From NCBI GenBank assembly GCA_944548615.1, contig OX155952.1, positions 2,876,501 through 2,940,500 of the forward strand: a DNA stretch of 64,000 bases. The letters run 5' to 3'. Positions within the stretch are counted from its first letter, which is position 1. The number at the start of each line of letters is the position of its first letter. Shown here in pieces: positions 1 through 11,247 of the stretch. The notes beneath the pieces are model-generated. The model made no database searches. It saw only the letters and a program-made list of their open reading frames with translations, and was not told the origin of the DNA. The position numbers and the translations under genes were made by a program. Source of the DNA: Micropterix aruncella. Taxonomy: Eukaryota; Arthropoda; Insecta; Lepidoptera; Micropterigidae.

Positions 1-413
<413 letters not shown>

Positions 414-453
414 TACTCGCATAGGTATATCATCTATATAGCATATATCATCC

Positions 454-619
454 GGCGCACAAATCATATATTATCCTTGAAATATTGGACTTAAAGACAT
501 GAAATTTGGCACACAGATGCCTTGTTGGGCTGAAATCATTGTACAATTTTGGTTGGAATATCTTATATACAAGCTGCACTAATAATATTTAAATTCCGCC
601 ATACAAATGTATGGCGGAA
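454..619. repeat. dispersed repeat shared with the right edge of the window
   Basis: From the GGCGCAC motif through ATTTAAATTCCGCCATAC this sequence matches 63583-63727 closely, including GAAATTTGGYACACAG and GCCTTGTTG. At 594-619 the copy adds a hairpin, TTCCGCCATAC followed by GTATGGCGGAA. The sequence looks like a non-coding piece of a common insect dispersed repeat; the class is not established. Confidence 0.75.
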
Positions 620-789
620 TCAAATATTTAAATTTGCGGGGTCGAGCATTTGCGATTGGAATTTTAAAATAAGCGGCAATATAATATATAATAATATTGA
701 ACATAAAAGAATATCAATCAATTTTTTGAACTATTTGTGCCATCTACACGTTGCGTTTCGTAATAAAATCCCAGCTGTTAAATAGTAGT

Positions 790-826
790 ATGGAATTGAG
801 CAATCTATAATCAATGGTAGGACGTA
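790..826 (-). repeat. short fragment of repeat family D
   Basis: The motif TTGAGCAATCTATAATCAAT is the reverse complement of a motif seen at about 16430-16460 and 30480-30510, and in this orientation again near 31088. It marks a fragment of a dispersed MITE-like family. Confidence 0.45.
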
Positions 827-866
827 CATAAATAATTGCATATAGGTAAATACGATAGAGCCAGAA

Positions 867-1146
867 ATGCACAAAGGAATGGAATTACTGAAGTCCATAA
901 AAAGAAGGAAAGTACAATACATGGGCCACATAATGCGTGGTAACAAATACCATCTTCTCCAATTAATCCTGCAAGGAAAGAAAAAAGTCCGCCGAAGAAC
1001 TGGCCGAAGAAGATCACACTGGCTACAAAACCTCGCTGAATGGTTCAACTCAAGCACCACCGAGTTGTTCCGACTTCCGCGCCGCAAAATCACAGGCTCA
1101 AGTGGCCATAATAACCGCCGACCTCCAAAAGGAGATGGCACTCTAA
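867..1146 (+). pseudogene. C-terminal tail of an RTE-like non-LTR retrotransposon ORF
   Basis: The translation contains RRKVQYMGHIMRGNKYHLLQ, then RRRTGRRRSHWLQNLAEWF and an ELFR motif. This is the conserved end of the reverse-transcriptase polyprotein of RTE-type and related LINEs, beyond the RT palm. After ELFR (about position 1070) the family frame continues one frame over as FRAAKSQAQVAIITADLQK, EMAL and a stop at 1144-1146, so the copy carries a frameshift. A GAAGAAG tail follows, which fits the purine-rich ends of these elements. No endonuclease or RT catalytic core is present: this is a dead, 5'-truncated copy. Confidence 0.8.
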
Positions 1147-1178
1147 GAAGAAGATAGGTAAATACATCAAACCTGTTA

Positions 1179-1439
1179 TATCGCACCTCCGATCAAATAA
1201 AGTTATAACTTGAAAAATTCCAATTATGGTGTTTCTTTATAAAAATTATCGCCATTTCTCAAATTACACTCCCAAAAAGAGTAGTAACTGCTACTTCACT
1301 AGTACCATTGACGAATTATTGAACTAACAGTTTTAACTCTTTTTCTGAGTGTAAAATGAGAAATGGCGATAATTTTTATAAAGAAACATAATTGGAATTT
1401 TTCAACATGCAACTCTATTTGATCGAAGGTGCGATATGT
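1179..1439. mobile_element. palindromic MITE (about 260 bp)
   Basis: The two halves are inverted repeats. ATATCGCACCTCCGATCAAA on the left pairs with TTTGATCGAAGGTGCGATAT on the right. The inner arm holds TTTATAAAAATTATCGCC against GGCGATAATTTTTATAAA. There is no coding capacity. TA-rich flanks would allow a TA duplication, but superfamily is not settled. Confidence 0.8.
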
Positions 1440-1476
1440 AAGGAATGTAGATAGAAATAAAAAAAATAAATCAACT

Positions 1477-1840
1477 CTAAAGGGCTCTCTAGACAATCAA
1501 GCATGCTTGTCAATCTTCGCGACGCGGACTGGGAGGGGATCGTAAACCGCAGGGAATATACAAGTATATTTTTAAATACAATACCATAGGTGGCATCTTC
1601 ACGTGACGTCATGTATCAAGTCACATGACGTAAATCATCAATCAATCATCAATAAATCATCAAACAATCAATCAACAATCAATCAATCACCAATGAATCA
1701 ATCATCCACCAATCAATAACGTCTAATTAACGTGACTCACTGGTATAAAACTACAAAATTAGACATTTCTGGTAAATATTAAAAAAAAGCATATTTCCTG
1801 CGGTTGACGATCCCCTCTCAGCCCGCGACGCGACGCGAAG
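1477..1840. mobile_element. MITE family A, copy 1 (interrupted)
   Basis: The left end AGGGCTCTCTAGA, the internal GATCGTAAACCGCAGG, and the right-hand CCTGCGGTTGACGATCCCC and GCCCGCGACGCGACGC are shared with the intact copy at 59669-59976. A hAT-type element follows at 1841. The distal end of family A (CTAGAGAGCCCTT) reappears just after that element at about 3089-3102, so copy 1 appears split by the insertion. About 15 bases of the expected right arm are missing at the junction. Confidence 0.7.
1621..1735. repeat. ATCA-rich low-complexity tandem tract
   Basis: Imperfect repeats of AATCATC/AATCAATC fill this part of the MITE family A copy and are absent from the copy at 59669. They look like a local microsatellite expansion inside the element. 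Confidence 0.85.
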
Positions 1841-3086
1841 CAGGGTTTCTTAATCTTTTATCCCCACGTACCCCTATTAAATTTCACAGACAAGTGCGAA
1901 CCTCAATCTAGCTATAGCCGATAGTAAGGGGTTTTATTTAAGTAACAGAAAATACAGTCATAAAATGCAATAATATTGCTTGTTAATTAATGTGATTTAT
2001 AAGTTTGCTTCTTGTCGCAAATTGAGTCTTTTTAGGAGAACCTTTGATAAATTTCAATATTAATTCTGATTCAGGATCAAAAGGATTTTTGAATGTCGCT
2101 TTTATCATACCCAGGTGTAAAACCCACTCTCACAAAAGTAGTCACGAAGCGCAAAAAATAATTAACCATTTTGAGCGATAGCTTAGGATCCTGATTATTC
2201 CAAAATCCTGCTGCCCAAAATAAAAAAAAGACATCTTTAAAAAAAAGCTTGAAGGGCAATAATTACTGTCACGCCATCATGGGCCTAATGGGAGCTAATA
2301 GGCCCTTGCTGAGTAGGCCACGAAGACCCATTCTGTTCAGGGTTGGTCACACTCACGGGTCAACACCCATCCGGCGGGTTCCACGCATAAAGTGGAAGGA
2401 CTCTGGCCTTAGGGCTAGTTTCCCCAAGGAATCAACCTTCTGGCGCTCCTGGCCGATCTGCGCACCGTGCGGCATAAGCCAATCGACTGTGCACTCTCTG
2501 ACTAACAGGCGGGGGAGTCTGGAAGCAGTACTGTTTCCTATAGAGCGGGGGTGGTTGCGGACCTTACGGCGACTGCTCTTGAAACGACCATAAGCTACCC
2601 GATCCTGGGTGAACAGCCGGGCAAAGGATGCCGTGGTCCGCAATAGATTCGGTGTACACCGTTTCACCGCTTCGTAAGGGAGAGGACCGCACAACCGACC
2701 TCGAACTCGTAACCAATCGAGAGACCGGAGTAATCTGATCGCAATTGAAAGTAAGGGCGTGAGTGTAAGCCCGCTGGGTAACACACCTAGTTATATAGCG
2801 GTTAAGGCGTTGGCCTATTACGGGCATGTGGCGGAGATTGACGGTGGATTGTTTTGTCCAAGTCTTCTGCGTTCACTTCACGGGAGATAGAACGACTAAT
2901 CGTTAAAACTTCCTGAGGTGACGGGTTCGTCCGTTGTAGTTGACAACTCTATTTGTCGCGCCATCATGTGCGTTGCAAGCCAGTCAGTCGCCAATCTTGT
3001 CGCGATCGCGTAAATCTTGTCGCGAACCCCCTACGATCAACTGGCGAGCCCCTAGGGGTTCGCATACCCCACTTTGAGAAACGCTG
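1841..3086. mobile_element. hAT-type non-autonomous DNA transposon
   Basis: The left end CAGGGTTTCTTAATC and the right end TTTGAGAAACGCTG form imperfect terminal inverted repeats of the CAGNGTTTCTYAA type, known from hAT elements. The inner CCCC-ACCCC blocks are also mirrored. The right flank GTCTAGAG resembles the preferred hAT eight-base target, but the left flank does not match it, so a clean target duplication is not seen. No hAT transposase domain was recognised inside. Much of the interior is an R1 repeat copy at 2268-2968. Confidence 0.6.
2268..2968 (+). repeat. GC-rich dispersed repeat R1, copy 1
   Basis: This 700-bp GC-rich block shares long segments with 7650-8275, 27650-28430 (reverse), 32643-33215 and 42530-43180. 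Hallmarks are GTAAGGGCGTGAGTGTAAGC, GGTTAAGGCGTTGGCCT and CCTGAGGTGACGGGTTCG. GTCACGCCATCATG at 2268-2281 and GTCGCGCCATCATG at 2955-2968 bracket it and match at 13 of 14 bases, like the target duplication of a retroposon. The GGTTAAGGCGTTGG and GGGTTCG motifs resemble tRNA A-box and B-box sequence, but their spacing (about 135 bp) is too wide for a tRNA. ORFs inside do not agree between copies, so it is probably non-coding. Confidence 0.7.
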
Positions 3087-3155
3087 GTCTAGAGAGCCCT
3101 TAAGATTATGGTTCAGAGTTATTGTTATGTGATGCGAAATAACCTTAACTTTGTA

Positions 3156-3665
3156 AACAAATATACAGCTTTAGCCAAAAGTATTTGACACCCATTAAAA
3201 ATTTAGTTACTTTAGAATATATCTGAATTGTAGTGATGCAAAAACGCCTAAATAGTCATTTTAGAAAATAGTGGTTATAGCGCATGGCAAGAACTATACA
3301 TGTATAATAAGCACATGGCGCAAACCAAAACCCTTATTTAGTCTGTCGGAAATAGTCTGATCCAATCGTGAAGAAATAAAAATCCCGGAAGAAATATCTC
3401 CACGGTGGCCTTCGCGAAAAAAATATATTTTTGTAATATTAAACTTATTCTTAGCGCAAATAATCATGGTTGACCTACTAAGCAAATTTAAAAAAAGAGA
3501 GATAAGTTGATAAAAGTTGCGACGCCTGGCGCCGCGACGCGACGCCAGGCCGGCGCATGCGCGATCGCCGACCTCTCACTACATAGAACAAAGACTATAG
3601 AAATCATGCAGTAGCGGTAAATCTTCGGTAAATAACTTTTGGCTAGAAGCCGACTGTAATATACT
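3156..3665. mobile_element. possible Tc1-like element with decayed ends
   Basis: TTTAGCCAAAAGTATTTGAC at about 3170 looks like a Tc1-type end. The reverse complement of AATAACTTTTGGCTAGAAG near 3637 matches it imperfectly, and TACAG/CTGTA-like outer motifs flank both. No convincing transposase is readable between them. The call rests on these ends only. Confidence 0.3.
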
Positions 3666-3841
3666 ACGCTGTTCTGTGTATCCGGGATCGGACACAAGGT
3701 GGAGCCACATACAAAAACTAGTCTTATGGCTGTCAAGTAACCAACATTCAAACCTCTACTGTCGAAATTTAATAACATTTCATCGAATAGCTTACGAGTT
3801 ACAGCAATTTGAACAGTGCAACCTCTGATATTTTAAAAAAC

Positions 3842-4910
3842 ATGGAAAAAAACTGAAATTCGTGCAGTGATCAAGTATCAATTCTTGAAAGAGTTAAAGC
3901 CGCACGAAATCGTCGACGACTTCCAGAAAACTTAGTGGGCATCTGCTCCGTCGAAAACAACCGTTTGCGATTGGTATAATGACTTTAAACGTGGCCGTAC
4001 AAGCACCAGTGATGAACAACGCTTAAGTCGTTCAAGTGGTGGTGGCTACACCAGGAAACATACAAAAATTCATCGTATGGTTTTGAATGATCGCAAATTG
4101 AAAGTGAGAGAGATAGCAGAGATCATGCACATGTCAAACGACCGTGTGCACAAAATTTTGCATGATCATTTGCAAATGAGAAAGCTTTTTGGCCCGATGG
4201 GTATCGCGCGTTCTCACACTGGAGCAAATAGAGAATCGTGTCGTTGCTTCTGAGCGCGGATTGGAGATGTACAAGAGTAAACTAACCGAATTTGTTTCCC
4301 AATTATTAACGATGGATGAAACACGGATACATCACTATACACCGGAATCCAGTCAACAAGCGTCAGAGTGGGTAGAATCGAGTGAAAGTCGTCCAAAACG
4401 ACCAACGACACAACGATCAGCAGGAGACGTTTCGGCCAGTGTATTTTGGGATGTAGAACGCATGTTTATTGACTATCTTGAGGAAGGAATAGCCATCAAT
4501 GCTGATTATCACATAGCATTATTGGACCGATTGGATGCTGAGTTGAGGAAAAAACGAAAGCTTCCACAAAGAAAAAAAAATGTTTCTTCACGACAATGCA
4601 CCGGTACACAAAGCTTACGCTTAAAGCGATGGCCAATTTGAAAAAAGTAGAATACGAATTGGTTCATCATCCACTATATTCTCCAGATCTAGCCCCCAGC
4701 GACTATTATCTCTTTCCAAACCTGAAAACAATGCTCCAGGGGAAGAGATTCTATTCTGATGACGAAGTTAAAAACGGAAACTGGTGCCTATTTTGAGGGA
4801 CTTTCAAATTGTTTTACAAAACTGGTATAGAAATATTAGAAAAACGCTGGACCAAGTATATCGAGCTAAAAGGAAAGTGTCGAAGAATAAAACATAGTTT
4901 TGCCAAAATT
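3842..4910 (+). pseudogene. mariner transposase pseudogene
   Basis: Mariner signatures appear in order across several frames: an N-terminal helix-turn-helix segment with FKRGRTSTSDEQR, then WVSRVLTLEQ, the first catalytic aspartate in TMDETRIHHYTPESSQQ, HDNAPVH with the second aspartate, and HHPLYSPDLAPSDYYLFPNL with the third. The longest open piece (4189-4641) holds the first aspartate; the other two lie in a different frame. An extra A after the start (ATGGAAAAAAAC) and an early TAG near 3931 also break the frame. Known mariner transposases are about 345 residues in one exon, which fits the span. The copy cannot encode an active enzyme. Terminal inverted repeats were not clearly identified. 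Confidence 0.92.
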
Positions 4911-5061
4911 CAAGTTCTTTCATTTTCGTTCCGGAAACTTACTGAACACCGTAATACGACATCGGACGGACACACAAACTGAGGGTAAAACTTCAATCTG
5001 AGGGTAAAACTTCTGACTGAAAGAAACGTGCGCACGTGGAACTCGAACCAGGGCACAGTTA

Positions 5062-5181
5062 GCCCCGGAGCGCACTTGCGGCCTGGCCGCGGCGGCCAAC
5101 GAGATACTACGAAATGTATGGAATCGCCGTCGACCGCGCGCACTTGGGCCGAGCGGCCAAGCCGCAAGTGCGCGCCGGGGC
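5062..5181. mobile_element. 120-bp GC-rich PIF/Harbinger-like MITE
   Basis: GCCCCGGAGCGCACTTGCGG on the left mirrors CCGCAAGTGCGCGCCGGGGC on the right, with one mismatch and a short loop region. TTA flanks both ends (5059-5061 and 5182-5184), matching the three-base TWA duplication of PIF/Harbinger elements. It is non-coding; the arginine-rich ORFs reading through it are by-products of GC richness. Confidence 0.7.
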
Positions 5182-5184
5182 TTA

Positions 5185-5931
5185 AAACTTGCCAATAGGA
5201 AATATAAACATTTCAAAGAGGCTCTCTGATAATTGCGGAGATTAACGTGCAGAATTTGTAATAACTTGTGATTCCTTAAAATGGCCATAGTAAACGGCTT
5301 GTGAATACCAGGGATTATCCAAATAACACTAACAATAACTATCGTTACATGAATTCATACATATCGCATAATAATAGCGTTTATTTTAACATCGATTATA
5401 TTATTATGCGTACTTTGTACAATAATAATATCTTTTTATGTGCAAATTTTCACATTCAGATATTTCAGATAGGCTTGTCTTGTGTGCCCGATGATGAAGG
5501 GAAAACCCCTTACGCCTTCCGGTCAAAAATGTCAACAAACAACGAACGCGGACAAGACGACGAATGACTCGCGAATGGTGACGTGTGGTTTGTTATTATG
5601 CGCGAAAAACTGCGCAATTAGGAGTTAATTTAGAATTTCTAGCCTTGGTAAATACAGCTAATGAAGTTAGATGGCCCTTACCAATTCCACGTCTTATTAC
5701 CATAATTATATAATACGTGGCAGTTTTAACCGGTTTCTGAATCAATTTTGAGGAATAGCTTACGATAATTACTATTTTAACGAATCCAACTCATTCTTTA
5801 CTTCCGCCTTTCAGAAGCAGATGAATGTCGACTATGCAATTCTAAAAATAGTCGATTTTAAGGCGGTCACGTCGGTGTAGGCAATTAATTAAGTAGGCGC
5901 ACAATTGAAATAATAGCATATGAAATACATC
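5185..5931. other. no feature recognised
   Basis: The stretch is AT-rich with one GC-richer patch around 5480-5570 that can be read as a short open frame on the plus strand. It shows no recognisable domain. No transposon ends were seen. Confidence 0.4.
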
Positions 5932-6141
5932 TAAAATCAAATCAAAATCAAAATGTTCTTTATTCATATAGACACAATTAAATATTATTTTTAATTTATG
6001 TTCTTATGATGCGTCCAAGCCTTACTCCCAAGCCGTTTTGTCATTTACATAATCAGATATTGTATAGTATGCTTTTTTATACAATTTTGCTTTGATGGTA
6101 GCTTTAAACTTATATACAGATAGTTCTCTAGAACCTATTTA
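5932..6141 (-). pseudogene. LINE 3' end with C-terminal coding remnant
   Basis: Read on the minus strand, the sequence gives SVYKFKATIKAKLYKKAYYT followed by a DYVNDKTAW motif and a stop at 6022-6024. An AATAAA and a (TTTTGA)-type simple tail follow. This F-K-x-x-(I/L)-K...YY...DY.ND...W ending is shared with the LINE remnants at 21.6 and 23.6 kb, so they belong to related CR1/Jockey-like LINEs. Only the last 40 or so codons and the 3' tail survive, as is typical for a 5'-truncated insertion. Confidence 0.75.
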
Positions 6142-7649
6142 TAATTATTAACAACAAGAAGTTTATGTATGACATGTTTTTTTAGGAACTTTTCCAAAAA
6201 GCGTCTCGAGCGTCCGCTTAAGAAGTCCCAAGAGTAATGGATTGGTTTTTGTTTTTATTATCTTCTTTCGTATACTTGGACCTTGAAAACTCGTTAAAAT
6301 TGCGATTTCGCGCGGGCGTCAAATAGTTGGGGAGGTAGTAATTTTTTTCGGTACTAATTTTACCAGTCACCAAACGTCGATAGACATTATTCAGTGACTG
6401 CATAATAACAATGCGCGCGGCCACAAACTTCAGTAGAAACTGGCGATGCTTAAGTTATTATGAACGTTAGCCAGTTGTGTTTATTTCGTGAAATTATAGG
6501 ATCAATATTTTTTATTTTATTTTTTATTATTTTTATTTTATTTTATTTTGTTAACAAACAGCGTTTATACATAACAAATACAAAATATAACAATAAAACC
6601 ATGACTAATTATATGTTAACACTATCATCTATAATGTGTACAGTACATATCTCCGTTATTATATCTTATTTATATATACATTTTTTAGCAAATTTAATAT
6701 TATAGAAAAAGAAAAAGAACAAAAAACAAATGAAAATGAAATTTTACATTGAGATTATAAACAATATTAATTATTTTGTACCAAAGATACATTTTAAAAA
6801 ACAAAAAATTACAAAAAAGCTTACAAAAAAGGTATTCATGTAAACTGTGCAAGCGATTAATAGTCATTATATGAAATACGGGGGGAAAAGGACTGATAGG
6901 ATTTTTTAATGGTTTACTTAAAGTGACTTTCTGATGAAAAAATATCAATGTACCCGAACCTATCGTTATACGTTGTCATAGCTCTGTTTATTAAGGTATG
7001 CTTCGTGTAATTAGAGATATATCTCTTTATATAAAACATCTTGTACAAATATTTCAAGACTGTGAAAATGAGAGCAATGAGTTTGTATTTTTGTCCAATT
7101 TCTAAATCCCGCCAGACGCATTCCGCGACTTTTTAAAGTAACCAGATTTCTTTCAAATGATAATCTGCGAGAATATCAATTTGTATTATAAGTTTTAAAC
7201 TTAAGGGCGTAAAAATAAGGGCGACTTATCCGTAAATCACATAGATTTTTTTCCGTTATTGTAATTGTAGAAATCTTCCCGCCAGACTTCGTCCAATTGT
7301 AAATAAGCCATTGCTTTTATTGTGCATTTAATGATAGACTCTAGTGAATGGAAAAGATTTATGGAACCATGGGAAAATAAGTACAGTTCGGCTGCACCCA
7401 CGCCAACCATCGCATAATCCTTTCCAGACTCGGAATTTCTTGATTATGATCAATAATAAACAAAATTTAATTACTTTACAAACTGGGAAAATATGTAAGT
7501 CCTAAAAATATCCACTACCTCCCAAGTAATACGGCGTCGCCTTAATATCGAGGAACAGCCAATTCACTGCATCGTCGGAGGCAAGATGAACAGTACCGTA
7601 GCTGCCACGGAAGGCCCGTTTAGAGTATTTTGCACGACATGCATGTTAC
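6142..7649. other. no feature recognised
   Basis: AT-rich DNA with short homopolymer and TTTTA-rich tracts around 6500-6560. No domain, RNA or transposon terminus was recognised on either strand. Confidence 0.4.
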
Positions 7650-8275
7650 AGCCTCCTCAATAAGGGACGAACCTAGAAAGGACTCTGTGAACCCTGTCAC
7701 GGCTGTGTCGTGGACATGTGGGATCGGATGTTCCAATCTGGGGAAAAACCTTGTACAATACTGGGCGGTTTGTGCATCTTCCGGTGTTTTTTAATCGACT
7801 GACTGTGCGAATACCCGGAAGAGTCCGGAAGCGTACGTTTCCTAAGCAGCGGCGGTTCTTGTTGACCTGATGTCAGCCACATTTGAAAGGATCCGTTGCC
7901 CACCCGATCCCGCGTGATATTATTTTATTTTATTTTATTTTAACGACCAATGAGCGCCATGGTCCGCGATAAATTCGAACTGAATTACCGGTAACATCAG
8001 GTAGAGACCGCAGCGCAAGCGTTTTTGAATCTGTTACCAGACTGGAGGATGGAGTAATTTGTTCAAATCTGGCAGTAAGGGAGCGAGGCTCGCCCGCAGG
8101 GTTTTCTTCCTGGTGCCTCGCTGTGAGACATTGGTCTCTTACAGGTGTGTCGGTGGAGTTAGACTGTGGACTGCCCTTTGTCCGCTAATGTCTTTCATGT
8201 TTATTCCATGGGAGATGATGTCGTTAAAACTACCTGGGTTGACGGGTTCGTTCGTTATGTTTGACACTCCCCTTT
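7650..8275 (+). repeat. GC-rich dispersed repeat R1, copy 2
   Basis: AAAGGACTCTGTGAAC, GTTGACCTGATGTCAGCCAC, GTCCGCGATAAATTCGAACT and TTGACGGGTTCGTTCG align in order with the copy at 42530-43180. A (TTTTA)n expansion at about 7921-7942 is private to this copy. The ORFs at 7697-7903 (minus) and 8059-8376 (plus) run through the repeat, are not conserved in other copies and are not considered genes. Confidence 0.75.
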
Positions 8276-8864
8276 GCCTGGCTATAACAGCGTGGAGAGT
8301 CTCAGCCCTTTCCCAGGGACGGGCGCTTTTTACCGTCCACGTACCTAAGCCATCGTGGGGACTTATCTGGCTTTGACCGCATTTTGGCCCACGCTACGAC
8401 AGCCGAAAAAGTGGGTCTTTCAAACGAAAAAAGATGATAGCATCTTTCTTTGAAAGATCGAATCATCATGCTACAACTAACTGCATTAGAAAATAAAAAA
8501 ATCAGTCACTGCGGACTGGAATGTATACGGCTGTTTCTCTTCTGGGTTGGAAAAAAGCCAAGAAAAATACGCTTAAAGCACCAACCTATTCAGCAAGACA
8601 GACAAATCAATTTCTGGGTGCCTAATGTAGAATTAGTGAGTACCAACGTTGCACATTGCTATATTATTTAATTTTTTGATAGTGGCTAATATTTGATTAT
8701 TTATTTTTTCCGCTTTTTACTAATCAACACTACAGATAACTAACGCATTGCATAACGTAGTTAATTCAAAAACATCGACAAATAACCATATAAAAAGGAC
8801 GTCGTTTAAATACTCAGATAATCAGTAAAGAATAAATAATTAAAAGCCCGTTTATTTAAAACTA
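8276..8864. other. no feature recognised
   Basis: No conserved domain, transposon terminus or RNA gene was seen. A short open frame at 8450-8671 has no recognisable motif. Confidence 0.4.
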
Positions 8865-9376
8865 TCAGCGCCCTATTACGAACGCTGTCGCTTTTCGATC
8901 GCCGTGATTTTAAGTGTTTCAGCTACTCGCCGCCAGGGGTGATTCAAAACGAGAGTTTTTCGTAATATGTACCGAAATTTGCCATTGCGAGAGCTATTGA
9001 AAAGCGGGAGCGTTAGGCTCGGCGCAAACGAGCCACCGGCCACAGCCACCGATGGCTGTGCAACCTTGTACGTATACGCCGGCGGCCATCGGCCACACGT
9101 TTGGGGCAAGTCCCTAAAAATGTATGAAAAAACGTGTCAGCTACTTGTTGCTGGCCTCTTGTTGCTGTGGCTGTGGTTCATTTGCGCCGAGCCTTAGTAA
9201 TAGGACCGCTGCAACGAACACTCAGTTTAAAAGCACTCTCGCAATTGCAAAAAAAAAAGCGGTATTACGAAAACCCTCGTTTTGAGTCGCTGCTAGGGGC
9301 TAGGAGCCGGACCGCCTCCAATCGCAGAGATTATAAAGCGAGAGCGTTCATAATAGACCTGAAGGGCTGGCGTTAA
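8865..9376. mobile_element. foldback element carrying a nested MITE
   Basis: The outer ends are inverted: CCTATTACGAACGCTGTCGC on the left corresponds to GCGAGAGCGTTCATAATAGA on the right. Inner arms such as TTTTCGTAATATGTACCG and GCGGTATTACGAAAA are also mirrored. A second, unrelated inverted-repeat element sits in the middle (9017-9193). No coding sequence was recognised. Confidence 0.65.
9017..9193. mobile_element. 177-bp PIF/Harbinger-like MITE
   Basis: The left end GGCTCGGCGCAAACGAGCCA mirrors the right end TGGTTCATTTGCGCCGAGCC. TTA is present immediately outside both ends (9014-9016 and 9194-9196), the expected PIF/Harbinger target duplication. The insertion splits the loop of the surrounding foldback element, so it is the younger of the two. 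Confidence 0.8.
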
Positions 9377-11247
9377 AATATCTACGTTAAGTATGGTGCC
9401 ATCGAGCTAAGGTTATTCAAGCGCCGCAAAGCACGCGCCAGCCAATTCCAACTCGAAAGGTTAGTGCGCGAGAGCGGCTTCGTGAAAAGATGATGGGATC
9501 GAGCGCGAAAATCCTCGTTGGGCCTCGTACCAGTTTATATATAGTATAGGGTCAGTATTTCTCTTCTGAGACAGAGATAATTATAGCCGACCATGTGTTT
9601 TTCCGAAAAGGATAAATAAATAAATTAAAACATTGTTACAATCCATTTTTTACAGAATGTTCATTGACGTTTCCAGAATAGAAAAAAAATAATAAAAGAG
9701 TTAAAGGAGTGGGGGTTAAAAACAAAGGTGCGCCCTGGTTGACATGTTTCCAACCCTTGTAGTGTTATGAAACATAGAGAAATATAAAAAACTTGATTAT
9801 TAAGGACGTCGCTATAGCCCGGACCTTGAAGAGAAAAATATTCTTTTTTTCCGCAAAATGGCGACGATTTGAAAAAAAACTTGTTGCCACTTTTTTTTTA
9901 TTTTACCAATTTTTTTTTAATTGTATTTTTTTTCAAAATCCGTGGTTCCGGATACAGAGGGATAAGCAAAGATGATTTTCGTTTTGATTAATCGTTTAAG
10001 TATAACTTGAGATGTCAACTAGTTCGAAAAAAGTAGTTTCGAGAAAAAAGCGTTTAAAGTTCGAGACAAAGTTTTGGGAGCGTAACTCAGATAATGGTAC
10101 CTAAGTCTCACATTTAGTTCTACTTCAAAATTAACATTTTCTAAAGTTATTACAGCCAAACAAGATGTTCTAGCATCATAACCATGAAGACGGGGATTAC
10201 ATTATATTACGGGGGTCTATTGCTCGATTCATCCTGGCACGATCGGTTTATTTGCCACGACAAAAACTCTGAAAATAATTCGAATTTTGAATAATCCTTT
10301 TAAGGACATATTCTTAAAGGTCTAAACTTTGAAAATATGCAAAGGAAAAACGATTATTTCAAATTCCTAGACCAGAATACCCCCTTAATGCAGTCGGACA
10401 CCGTGATGACTAATATCTGTACTGCGTGAAGTACAAAAATATCAAAAGCTTCCGATGTACCTCTTCCAGCATATCTTCTTGCGGATTCTAAACAGTTGAA
10501 TTCGTTTCTATGTGACCTAACAATCGAGTTGAACAATGTTGAATAACCTGAATAACTTTGAATACTAAGGTAATCGAGTGGTATCCTAAACGCCCAAAAC
10601 TCGTCGAAAGTCGTCAATAATCGAATGTAAATGTGTATGTTTAAGACTATACCAACTTATAACGTTAAATATAAAGTTGTGAACCAATAAAGTGGTTCAA
10701 AAATGCGAGGAATACACCGACGAAGTTACTGCTGTAATTGCTGAAACATCTAGGCAGTCACTTTCACATTTTAAGACAAGTGAGGCTTGGATTCGAATGC
10801 TTTCGCAATATCAGCGAATATTCGGTCAAATTATCACCCAACTTGCGATAGCGAAATGAAAATGTGCGATTTGTGGTCACATGATAATAAGGCCGCGATA
10901 AAATTATCGTCGTTTTTTTTCTCGGTTAAAGACGAAGCCGGAGAAGGAAATGAAGAGATGCTAATTTGTGTTTTGTAGTTGTATTATAAAAGTTTGTTAT
11001 CTCTTTTCTGAGCAAGGTTTAGAATATTATGTACCTACACCTTTTGAAAAATATTTTTGTATTAGGATAAGGAGTTTTTTGTATCTTGGTTCTTGTATTT
11101 TGAGTTATGGATAAAAAAAAAGTAAGTTCTTTTTATACAAATTTTACTTAATAATCTTCTCTACCCTCTAAATTAATTTAAAATATTTCAGATTTCATTA
11201 CTTTTCCATGCTGTATATTGCCGGAATTCGGTCGCGCTCTATATATT
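9377..11247. other. no gene recognised
   Basis: The region contains poly-T/poly-A runs (9840-9935) and no transposon ends that I could pair. An 87-codon open frame at 10354-10617 (minus) and a 63-codon frame at 10787-10978 (plus) have no recognisable domain and no clear start or splice context. They are left unassigned. Confidence 0.4.

Noticed and set aside
2249..2827. Arginine-rich ORFs on both strands at 2.2-2.8 kb
   Set aside because: They lie in R1, and the frames are not preserved in the other R1 copies.
9840..9935. Poly-T tracts as a retroposon tail
   Set aside because: Three separate short T runs without AATAAA on the opposite strand or any coding remnant.
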